Assembly (NCBI RefSeq): GCF_014164775.1
Contig: NZ_JACJGB010000003.1
Span: 347,718 to 411,717 of the forward strand
DNA from: Tessaracoccus sp. MC1679
Lineage (GTDB): Bacteria; Actinomycetota; Actinomycetes; Propionibacteriales; Propionibacteriaceae
DNA: 64,000 nt
Direction: 5' to 3'
This document shows positions 1-8,757 of the stretch, in pieces. A program made the translations under genes and the position numbers. Every line of letters starts with the position of its first letter. Position 1 is the stretch's first letter. The notes under the pieces are model-generated. The model was not told where the DNA came from. It did not search any database and saw only the letters and a list, made by a program, of their open reading frames with translations.

Positions 1-1
1 G

Positions 2-253
2 GGTGCCGTGCTGGTCACCGGCGGCGGCGCCTGGTTCGCGCGTGCGCCGCGGATCAGTGTGCGGAGCACGGTGGGGGCCGGCGACTCGTCAGTGGCCGGC
101 TTCATTCTGGCCGACATCCGCGGGGCCGACCCCGCCCAGTGCCTCGCCACCTCCGTCGCCTACGGCTCGGCAGCCGCTGCGCTCCCGGGAACCACCCTGC
201 CCACCCCTGCAGATCTGACGACCGGTCAGGTCGACGTCATCGCCCTCGGCTGA
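2..253 (+). CDS. fruK: 1-phosphofructokinase (PfkB family), 3' end only
   Basis: Partial gene entering from the left edge; 83 C-terminal residues are present. The VGAGDS signature, which contains the catalytic aspartate and anion hole of PfkB-family sugar kinases, is followed by the usual helical C-terminus. FruK-type enzymes phosphorylate fructose-1-phosphate to fructose-1,6-bisphosphate in the cytosol. HPr is encoded 37 bp downstream on the same strand, which fits a fructose phosphotransferase operon and favours 1-phosphofructokinase over tagatose-6-phosphate kinase. The N-terminus lies outside the window, so the substrate is inferred from context. Confidence 0.75.
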   Translation, partial: GAVLVTGGGAWFARAPRISVRSTVGAGDSSVAGFILADIRGADPAQCLATSVAYGSAAAALPGTTLPTPADLTTGQVDVIALG

Positions 254-290
254 CCGGCCGCGGGCTCACCCACACCAGAAGGACACCATC

Positions 291-557
291 ATGGCAAGCA
301 AGACCGTCACCGTCGGCTCCTCCGTCGGCCTCCATGCCCGCCCCGCAGCCCTCGTCGCCCAGGCGGCCGGGGCCTACGACGACGACATCCTCATCAGGCT
401 CGCCGGAACACCCGCCGACGATGGGGTGGACGCCGCCTCCAGCCTCATGATCATGACCCTGGGTGCCGGCGCAGGCGCGGAGGTCACCGTCGAGTCCGAC
501 AACGCTGAGGCGGTCGAGAAGATCGCAGCGCTGATCGAGCAGGACCTCGACGCCTGA
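291..557 (+). CDS. ptsH: Phosphocarrier protein HPr
   Basis: An 88-residue protein of normal HPr length. The active-site segment GLHARPA places the phosphorylated histidine at position 15, exactly as in the family. HPr accepts phosphate from enzyme I and passes it to sugar-specific EIIA domains. The regulatory serine region is present as a Ser-Ser pair near residues 50-51 before LMIMTLG, so HPr kinase-type control cannot be excluded, though most actinobacteria lack that kinase. It follows the fruK 3' end in the same direction, and converges on leuB with only 18 bp between the stop codons. Confidence 0.92.
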   Translation: MASKTVTVGSSVGLHARPAALVAQAAGAYDDDILIRLAGTPADDGVDAASSLMIMTLGAGAGAEVTVESDNAEAVEKIAALIEQDLDA

Positions 558-575
558 GACCCCGTCGGGTGAGCC

Positions 576-1631
576 TCAGGAGAGGCGTGCCGCGATCCGG
601 TCGCCGATCTCGGTGGTGCGCAGCCTCGCGGAGCCCCGCTCGGTGATGTCGGCGCTGACCGCCTCGTCGATCCGTGCCGACAGCTCCGGCCTGCCCAGGT
701 GGTCCAGAAGGAGCGCCATCGACGAGATGGCTGCGGTGGGATCCGCGATGCCCTGACCGGCGATGTCGGGGGCCGATCCGTGCACTGGCTCGAACATCGA
801 CGGGAACTCGCCGCTGGGGTTGATGTTGGCCGACGCAGCCAGCCCGATGCCCCCGGTGACCGCGGCAGCCAGGTCCGTGACGATGTCGCCGAACAGGTTG
901 TCGGTGACGATGACGTCGAACTGACTGGGGTCCACCACCATGGCGATCATCGCCGCATCGATGTGCAGGTACCTGCGCTCCACGTCCGGGAACTCCTCGC
1001 CGACCTCGGTGAAGATGCGGTTCCACAGGGTGCCGGCGTTGACAAGCACGTTGTGCTTGTGCAGCAGCGTGAGCTGGCCCCGACGCGCCTGGGCGCGGCG
1101 GTAGGCGTCGCGGACGACCCGCTCCACGCCGTAGGCCGTGTTGACGGAGACCTCCGTGGCCAGTTCGTGCGGGGTGCCGACGCGCACCGCCCCGCCGTTG
1201 CCGCAGTACAGACCCTCGGTTCCCTCGCGTACGACGACGAAGTCAACGGTTTTGCCCTCGACGATGCGGGGGGCCAGGGGAGTGGGCACTCCCGGGTAGA
1301 GCTTGGAGGGGCGGAGGTTGATCGCGTGATCGAACGCGAACCGCAGCTTGAGCAGCAGGCCGCGCTCGAGAAGCCCGCTCGGGATCGCCTTCGACCCCGG
1401 TGCCGCCCCGACCGCACCCAGCACGATCGCGTCCACACCCTTGAGCTCCTCCAACACGGAGTCCGGTAGCACCTCGCCGGTGCGCTGCCAGCGCTCGGCG
1501 CCCAGGTCGTAGTGGACGAAGTCGAAGGCGTCTGCGCCGGCGACGGCGGTGAGGGCCTTGAGCGCCTCGGCGGTCACCTCGGGGCCGATGCCGTCGCCGC
1601 CGATGACGGCGATGGTGCTGGTCTGAGTCAT
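576..1631 (-). CDS. leuB: 3-isopropylmalate dehydrogenase
   Basis: A 351-residue isopropylmalate dehydrogenase that oxidatively decarboxylates 3-isopropylmalate with NAD+ and a divalent metal, the third step of leucine synthesis. The start chosen is the ATG giving [19 protein letters not shown], the standard N-terminus; the open frame continues upstream but that part has no family resemblance. The substrate-binding RxxxDxxxN-type region and the metal-binding segment VTDNLFGDI are both present. It is divergent from citramalate synthase across a 130-bp spacer. The other leucine genes (leuC, leuD) lie about 7 kb away rather than in one operon. Confidence 0.95.
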   Translation of the reverse strand: MTQTSTIAVIGGDGIGPEVTAEALKALTAVAGADAFDFVHYDLGAERWQRTGEVLPDSVLEELKGVDAIVLGAVGAAPGSKAIPSGLLERGLLLKLRFAFDHAINLRPSKLYPGVPTPLAPRIVEGKTVDFVVVREGTEGLYCGNGGAVRVGTPHELATEVSVNTAYGVERVVRDAYRRAQARRGQLTLLHKHNVLVNAGTLWNRIFTEVGEEFPDVERRYLHIDAAMIAMVVDPSQFDVIVTDNLFGDIVTDLAAAVTGGIGLAASANINPSGEFPSMFEPVHGSAPDIAGQGIADPTAAISSMALLLDHLGRPELSARIDEAVSADITERGSARLRTTEIGDRIAARLS

Positions 1632-1761
1632 GGGCAGGACCCTACGGCTTGGCGCTTTCGGGCGGGAAGGGGTGGGGCGTGCCCGTCCACTGGCTGAGAC
1701 GGGGCGGGTCCGCCCGCTCGGGGTATCCTTCGCTCTGACTGACCACCCCTGGGAGAGATCA

Positions 1762-3345
1762 ATGCCGATGCTGCCGACCCGACCGGCCGAGTTCCACGTC
1801 TTCGACACCTCACTGCGCGACGGCGCGCAGCAGGAGGGCCTGCACCTGTCGGTGCAGGACAAGCTGAAGATCGCGGGCTACCTCGACGAGCTGGGCGTCA
1901 CCTTCATCGAGGGGGGTTGGCCGGGCGCCAACCCCAACGACACCGAGTTCTTCGTCCGCGCCAAGGAGCTCAACCTGAAGCGCTCCCAGCTGGTGGCGTT
2001 CGGCGCCACCCGCAAGGCCGGGGCGAAGGCGGCCGAGGACGCGCTGACCCGGGCGCTGGTCGACGCGGACACGGACTTCATCTGCATCGTCGCCAAGTCG
2101 CACGACGAACATGTGTACCGGGCCTTGCGCACCACGCTCGAGGAGAACCTCGAGATGGTCACCGACACCGTGCAGTACCTCCGCTCGCAGGGCAAGCGGG
2201 TGTTCGTGGACTGCGAACACTTCTTCGACGGCTACCGCGCCAATCCCGAGTACGCCATCCAGGTGGTCCAGACGGCCCACGACGCCGGCGCCGAGGTGGT
2301 GGTGCTCTGCGACACCAACGGAGGCATGTTGCCCAGCTGGATGGGGGAGATCATCGAGGCCGCCGCCGCCACCGGTGCCAACCTGGGTGTCCACTGCCAC
2401 AACGACACCGCCTGCGCCGTCGCCAACACCCTGGCCGCCGTCGAGGCCGGTGTCATGCACGTGCAGGGCACGTTCAACGGATACGGGGAGCGCACCGGCA
2501 ACGCGGACCTGTCCGCGCTCATCCCCAACCTGCAGCTGAAGTACGGCTGGGACGTGCTGCCCCCCGAGCAGCTCGCGGAGCTGACCCGGGTGGCCCACGC
2601 GATCGCGCTGGTGGCGCATCAGCCGCTGGTGGGTCGCCAGCCCTACGTGGGGCATTCGAGCTTCGCCCATAAGGCGGGGCTGCACGCCTCCGCCATCCGG
2701 GTGGACGAGAACCTGTACCAGCACATCGACCCGTCGCTGGTGGGCAACGACATGCGGATGCTGATCTCCGACATGGCCGGCCGCGCCAACATCCAGATCA
2801 AGGGCGAGCAGCTGGGCTTCGACCTGGAGGATCGCGCATTGGCTGCCTCCATCACCGAGCGCGTCAAGGCCAGGGAGAACGAGGGCTATTCCTACGAATC
2901 TGCCGACGCGTCGTTCGAGATGCTGCTGCGCGACGAGCTCGGCATCCTCGCGCTGCCGTTCCAGGTCCAGTCGTGGCGCGTGTTCACCGAGGAGCGCGAC
3001 GGGGTCAACATCTCCGAGGCCACCGTCAAGCTCACCGCCAAGGGCGAGCGGCACATGGTGGTGGGCGAGGGCAACGGCCCCGTCAACGCGCTCGACGGCG
3101 CGCTGCGTCAGGCGCTCGCGATGCCCTTCCCGGCAGTGGCCGAGTTCGAGCTGACCGACTACCGGGTGCGGATCCTCGACGAGGGGCACGGCACCGACGC
3201 TTCGGTGCGCACCCTGATCGACACCTCCTACAACGGCTTCACCTGGACGACGGTGGGGGTGGGCACCAACGTCATCGAGGCCTCCTGGGAGGCGCTGATG
3301 GACTCCCTGGCCTACGGCATCCTCACGCATCTGCCACCGGCCTAG
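1762..3345 (+). CDS. cimA: (R)-citramalate synthase (CimA type)
   Basis: A 527-residue DRE-TIM metallolyase. The catalytic [12 protein letters not shown] motif is near residue 15 and the metal-binding HxH (GVHCHNDT) near residue 210, followed by the long C-terminal LeuA-type regulatory domain. It is expected to condense acetyl-CoA and pyruvate to citramalate, feeding isoleucine synthesis without threonine deaminase; LeuCD and LeuB-type enzymes then act on the product, and all three are encoded in this window. The start is the ATG just after a GGGAGAG ribosome-binding site. 2-Isopropylmalate synthase is the main alternative, but the total length and motif context fit the CimA branch better. 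Confidence 0.88.
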   Translation: MPMLPTRPAEFHVFDTSLRDGAQQEGLHLSVQDKLKIAGYLDELGVTFIEGGWPGANPNDTEFFVRAKELNLKRSQLVAFGATRKAGAKAAEDALTRALVDADTDFICIVAKSHDEHVYRALRTTLEENLEMVTDTVQYLRSQGKRVFVDCEHFFDGYRANPEYAIQVVQTAHDAGAEVVVLCDTNGGMLPSWMGEIIEAAAATGANLGVHCHNDTACAVANTLAAVEAGVMHVQGTFNGYGERTGNADLSALIPNLQLKYGWDVLPPEQLAELTRVAHAIALVAHQPLVGRQPYVGHSSFAHKAGLHASAIRVDENLYQHIDPSLVGNDMRMLISDMAGRANIQIKGEQLGFDLEDRALAASITERVKARENEGYSYESADASFEMLLRDELGILALPFQVQSWRVFTEERDGVNISEATVKLTAKGERHMVVGEGNGPVNALDGALRQALAMPFPAVAEFELTDYRVRILDEGHGTDASVRTLIDTSYNGFTWTTVGVGTNVIEASWEALMDSLAYGILTHLPPA

Positions 3346-3384
3346 GGAATCAGTGGTTCCCTCGCCTCCACTACGCTGGGAACC

Positions 3385-4188
3385 ATGCGCATCGCACGTT
3401 TCGTCAAGGATGGCCAGGACCCCACCTACGGGATCATCGAACTCGCTGTTGACGGGGGAGATCACCCCGACACCATCGCCGCGTTGACCAACGATCCCCT
3501 CGCGGGGCTCGCGGTCAACTACACAGGGGAGCGCCACGACCTCGTCGACGTGCGCCTGCTCGCGCCGGTCATCCCGCGCAGCAAGATCGTCGGGGTGGGC
3601 AAGAACTACGCGGACCACGCCAAGGAGATGGGCGGCGAGGTGCCCGAATCGCCGCTGCTGTTCTTCAAGCCCAACACCTCCGTGATCGGGCCCGACGACA
3701 CCATCATCCGCCCCGCGGGCTGCGAGAACCTCCACTTCGAGGGCGAGCTGGCGATCGTGATCGGGCGGATCTGCAAAGAGGTGCCCGCCGAGCGCGTGCC
3801 GGAGGTCATCTTCGGCTACACCATCGCCAACGACGTCACCGCGCGGGACTGGCAGGCCACCGATGGTCAGTGGGCCCGGGCGAAGGGTTCGGACACGTTC
3901 CTCCCGCTCGGCCCCTGGGTCAACACGCACCTCACCGTCGAGGAGGCCGAACACCTCACCATCGAGACCCGCCTCGGCGACGAGGTGCGCCAGCAGGGCT
4001 CCACAGCGCAGATGGTGCGTGGCATCGTCGAGCTCGTCAGCTACATCACGTCGTTCACCACGCTCCTTCCGGGCGACCTGATCCTCACCGGCACGCCGGC
4101 CGGCGTGGGTTCGATGGAGCCGGGAGACCGGGTCAGCGTGGAGATCGACGGCCTGGGCGTGCTGAGCAACCCCGTCGCGGACGCGTGA
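3385..4188 (+). CDS. Fumarylacetoacetate hydrolase family protein
   Basis: A 267-residue FAH-superfamily enzyme. The C-terminal fold carries the metal-binding glutamates in HFEGELAIVIG and the NDVTARDWQ segment, plus the TGTPAGVG loop typical of the family. Members hydrolyse or decarboxylate C-C bonds in small oxo-acids (acylpyruvase, oxaloacetate decarboxylase, 2-hydroxyhepta-2,4-diene-1,7-dioate isomerase); substrate cannot be read from sequence. A TACGCT -10-like box sits just upstream. The stop codon overlaps the GTG start of the following membrane protease by 4 nt, so the two are probably co-translated. Confidence 0.85.
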   Translation: MRIARFVKDGQDPTYGIIELAVDGGDHPDTIAALTNDPLAGLAVNYTGERHDLVDVRLLAPVIPRSKIVGVGKNYADHAKEMGGEVPESPLLFFKPNTSVIGPDDTIIRPAGCENLHFEGELAIVIGRICKEVPAERVPEVIFGYTIANDVTARDWQATDGQWARAKGSDTFLPLGPWVNTHLTVEEAEHLTIETRLGDEVRQQGSTAQMVRGIVELVSYITSFTTLLPGDLILTGTPAGVGSMEPGDRVSVEIDGLGVLSNPVADA

Positions 4189-5111
4189 CCCAGCCCCCGC
4201 TGCTGTTGCTGGCCGGCGAGCCGCAGGACCCGCCGTCGGGATTGAGCTACCCGCTGGCGCTGCGGCGCCGGGGATTCACGGTCCCGATCACAGTGTTTGG
4301 TGCGCTGCTCGCGTTCAGCGCGTTCGCGCTGGTGGTGCCTGCTGTGTCCGCCGTCGTGCTTCGCCTGGGCTTCCTGCTGCGGGGCGGTGGGGACTACGCG
4401 GCCTACGAGCGGGCGGCCACGGCGTATGAGCTGCCGGAGGGACCGGCTGCCGGTCACCTGGCGTTGGCTGCGCTCATCCCCTTGTCGATCCTGCTGGTGC
4501 GCTACGTCCACGGCGTGCGGCCCCGCTGGCTGGCCTCGGTCCAGCCAGGACTCAGATGGCGGTATCTCGCGATGTCGCTGGTGGTGGCGGCGGTGATCCT
4601 CAACGCGTTCACGTGGGCCTCGTTCCTCGTGGGAGACATGCCGGTCTTTCACGACGGCCAGGACGGCTGGGTGTGGTTCCTGCTGGTGGTGGCGATCACC
4701 TCGCCGCTGCAGGCGGCGGCGGAAGAGGTGTTCTTCCGGGGCTACCTGCTGCAGGTGATCGGGTCGGCCACCGGCCGGACCTGGGCGGGCGTCGTCGGAT
4801 CCGCACTGATCTTCGCGCTGCTGCACGGGGTGCAGAGCCCGGCGCTGTTCGCGCACCGGCTGGCGTTCGGTCTGGTGGCGGGGGCGTTGGTGGTGGTCAC
4901 CGGGGGTCTGGAGGCGGGGATCGCGGCCCACGTGGTCAACAATGTCGCGGCGTACGGGTACGCGATGTTCACCATGTCGGTGGCGGAGTTGCGCGGCGTG
5001 ACCACCATCACGTGGGCTGAGGCGGGCTGGAATGTCGCGGCGTTCGCGGCGTTCGGTGTCGCGGCGTGGTGGTTGGGGCGTCGGCTGCGAGTCGCCACCG
5101 TCACCCCTTGA
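4185..5111 (+). CDS. CPBP family intramembrane metalloprotease
   Basis: A 308-residue polytopic membrane protein with the three CPBP/Abi signatures: EEVFFRG near residue 178, a histidine in ALLHGVQSP near 211, and HVVNN near 249. The family includes CAAX prenyl endopeptidases and bacteriocin self-immunity proteins; its natural substrate here is unknown. The GTG start overlaps the upstream FAH-family stop (GTGA). The last residues (VATVTP) are encoded by the first unit of a degenerate 19-bp tandem repeat, so the repeat has extended into the 3' end of the gene. Confidence 0.85.
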   Translation: MTQPPLLLLAGEPQDPPSGLSYPLALRRRGFTVPITVFGALLAFSAFALVVPAVSAVVLRLGFLLRGGGDYAAYERAATAYELPEGPAAGHLALAALIPLSILLVRYVHGVRPRWLASVQPGLRWRYLAMSLVVAAVILNAFTWASFLVGDMPVFHDGQDGWVWFLLVVAITSPLQAAAEEVFFRGYLLQVIGSATGRTWAGVVGSALIFALLHGVQSPALFAHRLAFGLVAGALVVVTGGLEAGIAAHVVNNVAAYGYAMFTMSVAELRGVTTITWAEAGWNVAAFAAFGVAAWWLGRRLRVATVTP

Positions 5112-5198
5112 CGCCACTGTCACCCCTTGGCGCCACGGTCGCCCCCTGACGCAACGGTCGCCCCTTGACGCCGCCGTCGCCCCTGACGCCGCCGTCGC
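5096..5198. repeat. Degenerate ~19-bp tandem repeat
   Basis: About five head-to-tail units related to CACCGTCACCCCTTGACGC, each differing by one to three bases. The array begins inside the final codons of the CPBP protease gene and runs into the intergenic space. No promoter or RNA role is evident; slipped-strand expansion is the simplest reading. Confidence 0.8.
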
Positions 5199-5248
5199 GG
5201 TGGCCGGCGCCTCCTTGCAGATGTGGCTTGTGGCTGGGCTGGTGGCGA

Positions 5249-5331
5249 GTTGAGCAAATGGCACGGGTCACGGCGCCGCCCGCGCTCAGCCTGAGCGTGC
5301 GGGGTTCCGTGACCCCTGCCATTTGCTCAAC
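5249..5331. repeat. 83-bp palindromic repeat, copy A
   Basis: Begins GTTGAGCAAATGGCA and ends with its exact reverse complement. The stem extends to about 25 bp with a single mismatch, continuing through GGGTCACGG/CCGTGACCC. A second copy of identical length and identical outer arms lies at 6333-6415, on the other side of the DUF559 gene. It may be a small non-autonomous mobile palindrome or a strong hairpin terminator. Confidence 0.85.
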
Positions 5332-5374
5332 GCAAGAGCCGGGGAGCGCGTCGCCCCGAGACGGACGCGCGCTA

Positions 5375-6211
5375 TCAGGTGGACCGCAGAGCGATCAGAC
5401 TCAGGGTGGTCTCAACGAGCGTCGGGAGGCTCTTCTCCGTGAAGTGGACCACGAGCCAGCCCGCCTTGATCAGGGCGATGTCGCGAAGACGGTCGGCGTG
5501 GAAGGCGTCCTGAGAGCTGTGGAAGGCGTAGCCGTCGAACTCCAACGCGATCTTCTTCTCGCGGAACCCGGCATCGACGTAGTACTTCCGCCCGCCAACG
5601 AAGACGGGCAGATTTGACCGCCATCCCGTGATGCCGGCGCCGCGTAGCGCGGCGTGCGCTGACAACTCAAGTGGGGACCAGGGCGAGTCTGCAGATTGTG
5701 CGAGGAGATCGCGTCTGAGCTTGTTGCCGCGACGGTGGGGGGTCAGTGACAGCGCGTGCTTCATCTGTTTCAGGGTGCACGCCCGACGTCGGAGTGCCTC
5801 CTGGATTGGCTCCGCTTCCAGATCGGGTATGAGATCCAGAACCGTCAGCGCCGGCACGGTGCACAGAACGCCGTCACGTCGCGTCAGGAGATCAACGGGG
5901 ATGAGCCGTTGTTCCATGCGAAGACCGTAGCCCGGGGTGATGGCCCGAGCACAGGCGACCTCCAATGAACCCTCCTGCTCGATCTCCGGCCAGAACGTGA
6001 GTGCGGCGGCGCTTCGCCCGACGACGACCATGTCGTCGCCATATGCCTTGATTGCCCGCAGCCGACCCTCCGTCGTCTCGCCGGCCCCGGGACGGCCGTA
6101 GACGCCCGGAAGCAGACGCTCGAGCTGACCGCGGAAGGCGTAGGAGTTCAGCGCGCGAGCCTTGCGCGGGGCGAGGCGTGCGGTCACGACGCCGTCGCTC
6201 AGAGACCTCAT
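5375..6211 (-). CDS. DUF559 (Vsr-like endonuclease fold) protein
   Basis: A 278-residue protein. The C-terminal third has the DUF559 pattern, with a predicted nuclease-like core around YYVDAGFREKKIALEFDG and a following HSSQDAFHADRLRDIALIKAGW helix. The N-terminal half resembles the AbiEi-type antitoxin/winged-helix region found fused to DUF559 in many actinobacteria. DUF559 shares the fold of very-short-patch-repair endonucleases, but activity is unproven. The ATG at 6211 was chosen; GTG codons just upstream are alternatives. The gene is isolated and bracketed by the 83-bp palindromes, suggesting it may have moved or been inserted with them. Confidence 0.75.
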   Translation of the reverse strand: MRSLSDGVVTARLAPRKARALNSYAFRGQLERLLPGVYGRPGAGETTEGRLRAIKAYGDDMVVVGRSAAALTFWPEIEQEGSLEVACARAITPGYGLRMEQRLIPVDLLTRRDGVLCTVPALTVLDLIPDLEAEPIQEALRRRACTLKQMKHALSLTPHRRGNKLRRDLLAQSADSPWSPLELSAHAALRGAGITGWRSNLPVFVGGRKYYVDAGFREKKIALEFDGYAFHSSQDAFHADRLRDIALIKAGWLVVHFTEKSLPTLVETTLSLIALRST

Positions 6212-6332
6212 CACATCGGGATCCACGCCCCAAGTCTGTGCACTGCGACCCTCGCAGCCAAGGGGCGAGCGCCGGCCTGTGGATAACTCGTCGAGCCGTG
6301 GAGGGGGTCCTCGGGAGAGGTAGGGGGAGGGA

Positions 6333-6415
6333 GTTGAGCAAATGGCAGGGTTCGCGGTGCGGGCCACGCGTGGGCTGAGCGTGGAGGTCCTCGCGATCCT
6401 TGCCATTTGCTCAAC
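6333..6415. repeat. 83-bp palindromic repeat, copy B
   Basis: Same length and same outer 15-bp arms (GTTGAGCAAATGGCA and complement) as copy A. The inner stem differs from copy A but still pairs (GGTTCGCG against CGCGATCC with mismatches), so pairing is kept while sequence drifts. It lies upstream of the DUF559 start. Confidence 0.85.
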
Positions 6416-6546
6416 TCCCTCCCCGGTGGGGGACATGAGCCTCCCCAGAGTCACAGGTGACTGGGCACAGCGGCGAGGGGCCGCCGGGGCGGCCACGGGA
6501 GCCGGGGGTGGGGCGGCCGGGTCGGCCACGGAGCCGGTAACCCAGC

Positions 6547-6662
6547 GGCCGGGGGGTGGAACGGCCGGGGGTGGGGCGACCGGGGGTGGGGCGACCGGGG
6601 GGGCGACCGGGGGTGGAGCGGCCGGGGGTGGGGCGACCGGAGGCGGAGCGACGGGGGGGGGG
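6547..6662. repeat. G-rich short tandem repeat
   Basis: Seven or so imperfect units of the type GGGGCGACCGGGGGT. Runs of four to nine G on the + strand give clear G-quadruplex potential. The region between the DUF559 gene and tRNA-Gln otherwise shows no coding sequence. Confidence 0.75.
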
Positions 6663-6731
6663 GGAGTCGGTTTGCGGGGCGCCGAAGCCCTGGTGTAGGG
6701 TTCATCTTCGTGCCCGGGTGACCGGGCGCAC

Positions 6732-6803
6732 AGGGGTATGGGGTAATTGGCAGCCCGCCGGATTCTGGTTCCGTCAGTCTAGGTTCGAGTCCTAGTACCC
6801 CTG
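6732..6803 (+). tRNA. tRNA-Gln (anticodon CTG)
   Basis: The acceptor stem AGGGGTA pairs with TACCCCT; the T-arm is CTAGG-TTCGAGT-CCTAG; the anticodon loop TTCTGGT carries CTG. The 3' CCA is not encoded. It sits 28 bp upstream of tRNA-Glu in the same direction, a pairing common in actinobacteria. Confidence 0.92.
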
Positions 6804-6831
6804 CGGAAGGTGTTAAACTCCTTCTCGCTAG

Positions 6832-6904
6832 GGCCCCGTTGTGTAGCGGCCTAGCACGCCGCCCTCTCAAGGCGGTAGCGCGGGTTCGAATCCCGTCGGG
6901 GCTA
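6832..6904 (+). tRNA. tRNA-Glu (anticodon CTC)
   Basis: The acceptor stem GGCCCCG pairs with CGGGGCT (one G-T pair). The anticodon stem CCGCC/GGCGG encloses loop CTCTCAA with anticodon CTC, and the T-arm is CGGGT-TCGAATC-CCG-type. CCA is not encoded. A strong terminator follows 9 bp later. Confidence 0.94.
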
Positions 6905-6912
6905 CGAGTTGA

Positions 6913-6947
6913 ATCCCTTGCCGGAGAGATCCGGCAAGGGATTTTTC
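6913..6947 (+). terminator. Rho-independent terminator after the tRNA pair
   Basis: A perfect 13-bp stem (ATCCCTTGCCGGA and its complement) with a GAGA loop, followed by TTTTT. It ends the tRNA-Gln/tRNA-Glu transcript. Confidence 0.92.
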
Positions 6948-7031
6948 CGTGTCCGGCCCATCGCGGGACCCGCCCAGCTCCTTCCGGGTATGCCTGGCGA
7001 CTGCCGCTGTGGCGCTGTCCGACTCCTGCCC

Positions 7032-7919
7032 TCAGTCGCGGCCTCGGGTCGCTGCCGTCGTCGGCTCACGGGGCGCAAGAGCAGGGCTCTGGATGCACAG
7101 GGAAGCCTGGCGCGCCGCGGCCAGGAGGCAGATGTCGACGGGGGATCCCGCCAGGTGGGCGGCAAGGAACCCTGCGAAGAAGGCATCTCCGGCGCCGTTG
7201 GTGTCCACCACCTCCTCGACGGGGAGGGCCTGGACGTGCCTGAGCACCCCGTCGGTCGCCATCGCGATCGCTCCGGCCGCGCCGCGGGTCACCACTGCCA
7301 GCTGGGCGCCGCCGCTGATGCGGTCGGCGACGAAACCAGCAGGATCCGGCAGGGCGTCGTCGTTGCAGAAGACGAAGGAGGCCTCGTGGACGAACTGCTG
7401 GTGCCACGGTGAGGTGCCGTCGTAGTCGTGCAGGTCGCACCAGACTGGGCGGCCCAGCTCGCGCGCCTGGCTCAGGAGCGCTCGGCCGGGGTCCGACAGG
7501 TCGATCACTACGGCGTCGGCGGACTGCATCGACCGGCGCGCTTCATCTGCCAAGCGGACGTCGGCCACCTCCAGCGTGGGCGCGCGCAGGTACAGCGACA
7601 CCCGCCCACCAATGGGGTTCATCAGGTTGAGGTGCTGTTCGGTGATCCGGTTCGAGGCCTCCTCGGCGAGCACGTCGATGCCGGACTCGCGGAGCGCCAT
7701 CAACACCTGTCGCCCCTCGGGGTCATCACCCACCACCGTCCGCAGAGTCACGTCGACCCCGAGAGAGCGCAGATTGAGCGCCTTCCCGGCGGACGTCCCG
7801 CCCAGGGCCCATCGGTGCGAGCGCGCGAACGCCATGTGCGAAACGGGCTGCGGCAGCGCGTCCAGCATGACGATCTGGTTCCACGACGCCGGTCCCGCGA
7901 CGAACACGTGACCGGACAT
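7032..7919 (-). CDS. PfkB-family carbohydrate kinase
   Basis: A 295-residue ribokinase-like kinase. The C-terminal signature NGAGDAFFAGF supplies the catalytic aspartate, and the N-terminal GGTSAGKALNLRSLG segment matches the first PfkB motif. The ATG at 7919 is chosen because a GGAG sits 8 nt upstream; the GTG at 7925 overlaps the upstream stop but leaves no room for a ribosome-binding site. It lies immediately downstream of the IclR-type regulator, with which it probably forms an operon. The sugar is unknown; candidates include nucleosides, 2-keto-3-deoxygluconate or ribose. Confidence 0.85.
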   Translation of the reverse strand: MSGHVFVAGPASWNQIVMLDALPQPVSHMAFARSHRWALGGTSAGKALNLRSLGVDVTLRTVVGDDPEGRQVLMALRESGIDVLAEEASNRITEQHLNLMNPIGGRVSLYLRAPTLEVADVRLADEARRSMQSADAVVIDLSDPGRALLSQARELGRPVWCDLHDYDGTSPWHQQFVHEASFVFCNDDALPDPAGFVADRISGGAQLAVVTRGAAGAIAMATDGVLRHVQALPVEEVVDTNGAGDAFFAGFLAAHLAGSPVDICLLAAARQASLCIQSPALAPREPTTAATRGRD

Positions 7920-7924
7920 GGCCA

Positions 7925-8650
7925 CTACTCCGGGGCGCCGCTACGCCGCAGCACCTCGCTCAGCCGCTCGGCCGCCGCAAGGACCGCCGGGGCGTGGAGA
8001 CGGCCGGGCGAGCGGGTCAGCCGCTCGATGGGCCCGGAGACGGAGACGGCCGCGATCAACTTGCCCGACGGGGCCAGCACCGGGGCCGACACCGACGCGA
8101 CGCCCGCCTCGCGTTCCGCCACCGACTGCGCCCAGCCGCGCCGTCGCACGCTCTGCAGCGTGGTCAGCGTGAACGATGCGCCCTCCAGCAGCTTCTCCAG
8201 CTTCTCGGGCTCTTCCCAGGCCAGCAGCACCTGGGCCGCGGACCCCGCCGTCATGGACAGCTGGGCGCCGACGGCGACGGTGTCGCGGAGGCCGGTGGGG
8301 CGCTCGACGGAGGCCACGCAGATGCGCATGTCACCCTGGCGGCGGAACATCTGCACCGACTCGCCTGTGATGTCGCGCAGCCTGGTCAGGATGGGGCCGG
8401 CGGTGGCCAGCAGGGGATCCTCGCCGGCGGACTCGGCCAGCTCGATCAACCGCGGCCCGAGGACGAAGCGCCCCTGAAGGTCTCGGCCGACGAGGCGGTG
8501 ATGTTCGAGTGCCACCGCGAGCCGGTGCGCCGTCGGGCGCGCCAACCCTGTGGCGGTCACGAGGCCCGCCAGGGTGAGGGGATTGCGCTCCAGGGCTGCG
8601 AGAACCGAGGCCGCCTTGTCGAGTACGCCAACGCCACTTGTGTCGTCCAT
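7925..8650 (-). CDS. IclR-family regulator of leucine biosynthesis (NdgR/LtbR type)
   Basis: A 241-residue IclR protein. The N-terminal winged helix-turn-helix ([26 protein letters not shown]) is followed by the IclR effector domain with the usual [10 protein letters not shown] segment. It is transcribed divergently from leuCD across a 107-bp spacer. In actinobacteria the IclR gene in this position is NdgR (Streptomyces) or LtbR (Corynebacterium), which represses leuCD and other amino acid genes; function is inferred from that synteny. An inverted repeat in the spacer could be its operator and would control both directions. Confidence 0.85.
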   Translation of the reverse strand: MDDTSGVGVLDKAASVLAALERNPLTLAGLVTATGLARPTAHRLAVALEHHRLVGRDLQGRFVLGPRLIELAESAGEDPLLATAGPILTRLRDITGESVQMFRRQGDMRICVASVERPTGLRDTVAVGAQLSMTAGSAAQVLLAWEEPEKLEKLLEGASFTLTTLQSVRRRGWAQSVAEREAGVASVSAPVLAPSGKLIAAVSVSGPIERLTRSPGRLHAPAVLAAAERLSEVLRRSGAPE

Positions 8651-8666
8651 ATGGTGAGATTATCAA

Positions 8667-8679
8667 TCCACTATGTGGA
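8667..8679. promoter_or_regulatory. Candidate IclR/NdgR operator
   Basis: A perfect inverted repeat TCCAC-TAT-GTGGA in the 107-bp divergent spacer between the IclR-type gene and leuC, within an AT-richer patch likely to hold the overlapping promoters. IclR regulators bind short palindromes in such spacers; assignment is inference. Confidence 0.5.
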
Positions 8680-8757
8680 CATGCAAACCGGTGGTGGGCG
8701 TGTTGCGGGTCATACTTGGCGACAGATTTCCACGTCGAATGTTTGAGAAGAGGAGCC

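Noticed and set aside
576..1862. Longer leuB reading (428 codons)
   Set aside because: The extension crosses the divergent promoter and the citramalate synthase start and has no similarity to LeuB.
1810..3954. A 714-codon open frame on the minus strand opposite citramalate synthase
   Set aside because: It is the antisense of two well-supported genes; composition is Arg/Gly/Val/His-rich as expected from complementary GC-rich codons, with no motif.
6480..6700. Possible CRISPR array in the repeats before tRNA-Gln
   Set aside because: Units are ~15 bp, contiguous and without spacers; no cas genes in the window.
6732..6904. tRNA pair as an integration site for a mobile element
   Set aside because: Both tRNAs are intact, no integrase follows and no duplicated 3' tRNA end was seen nearby.
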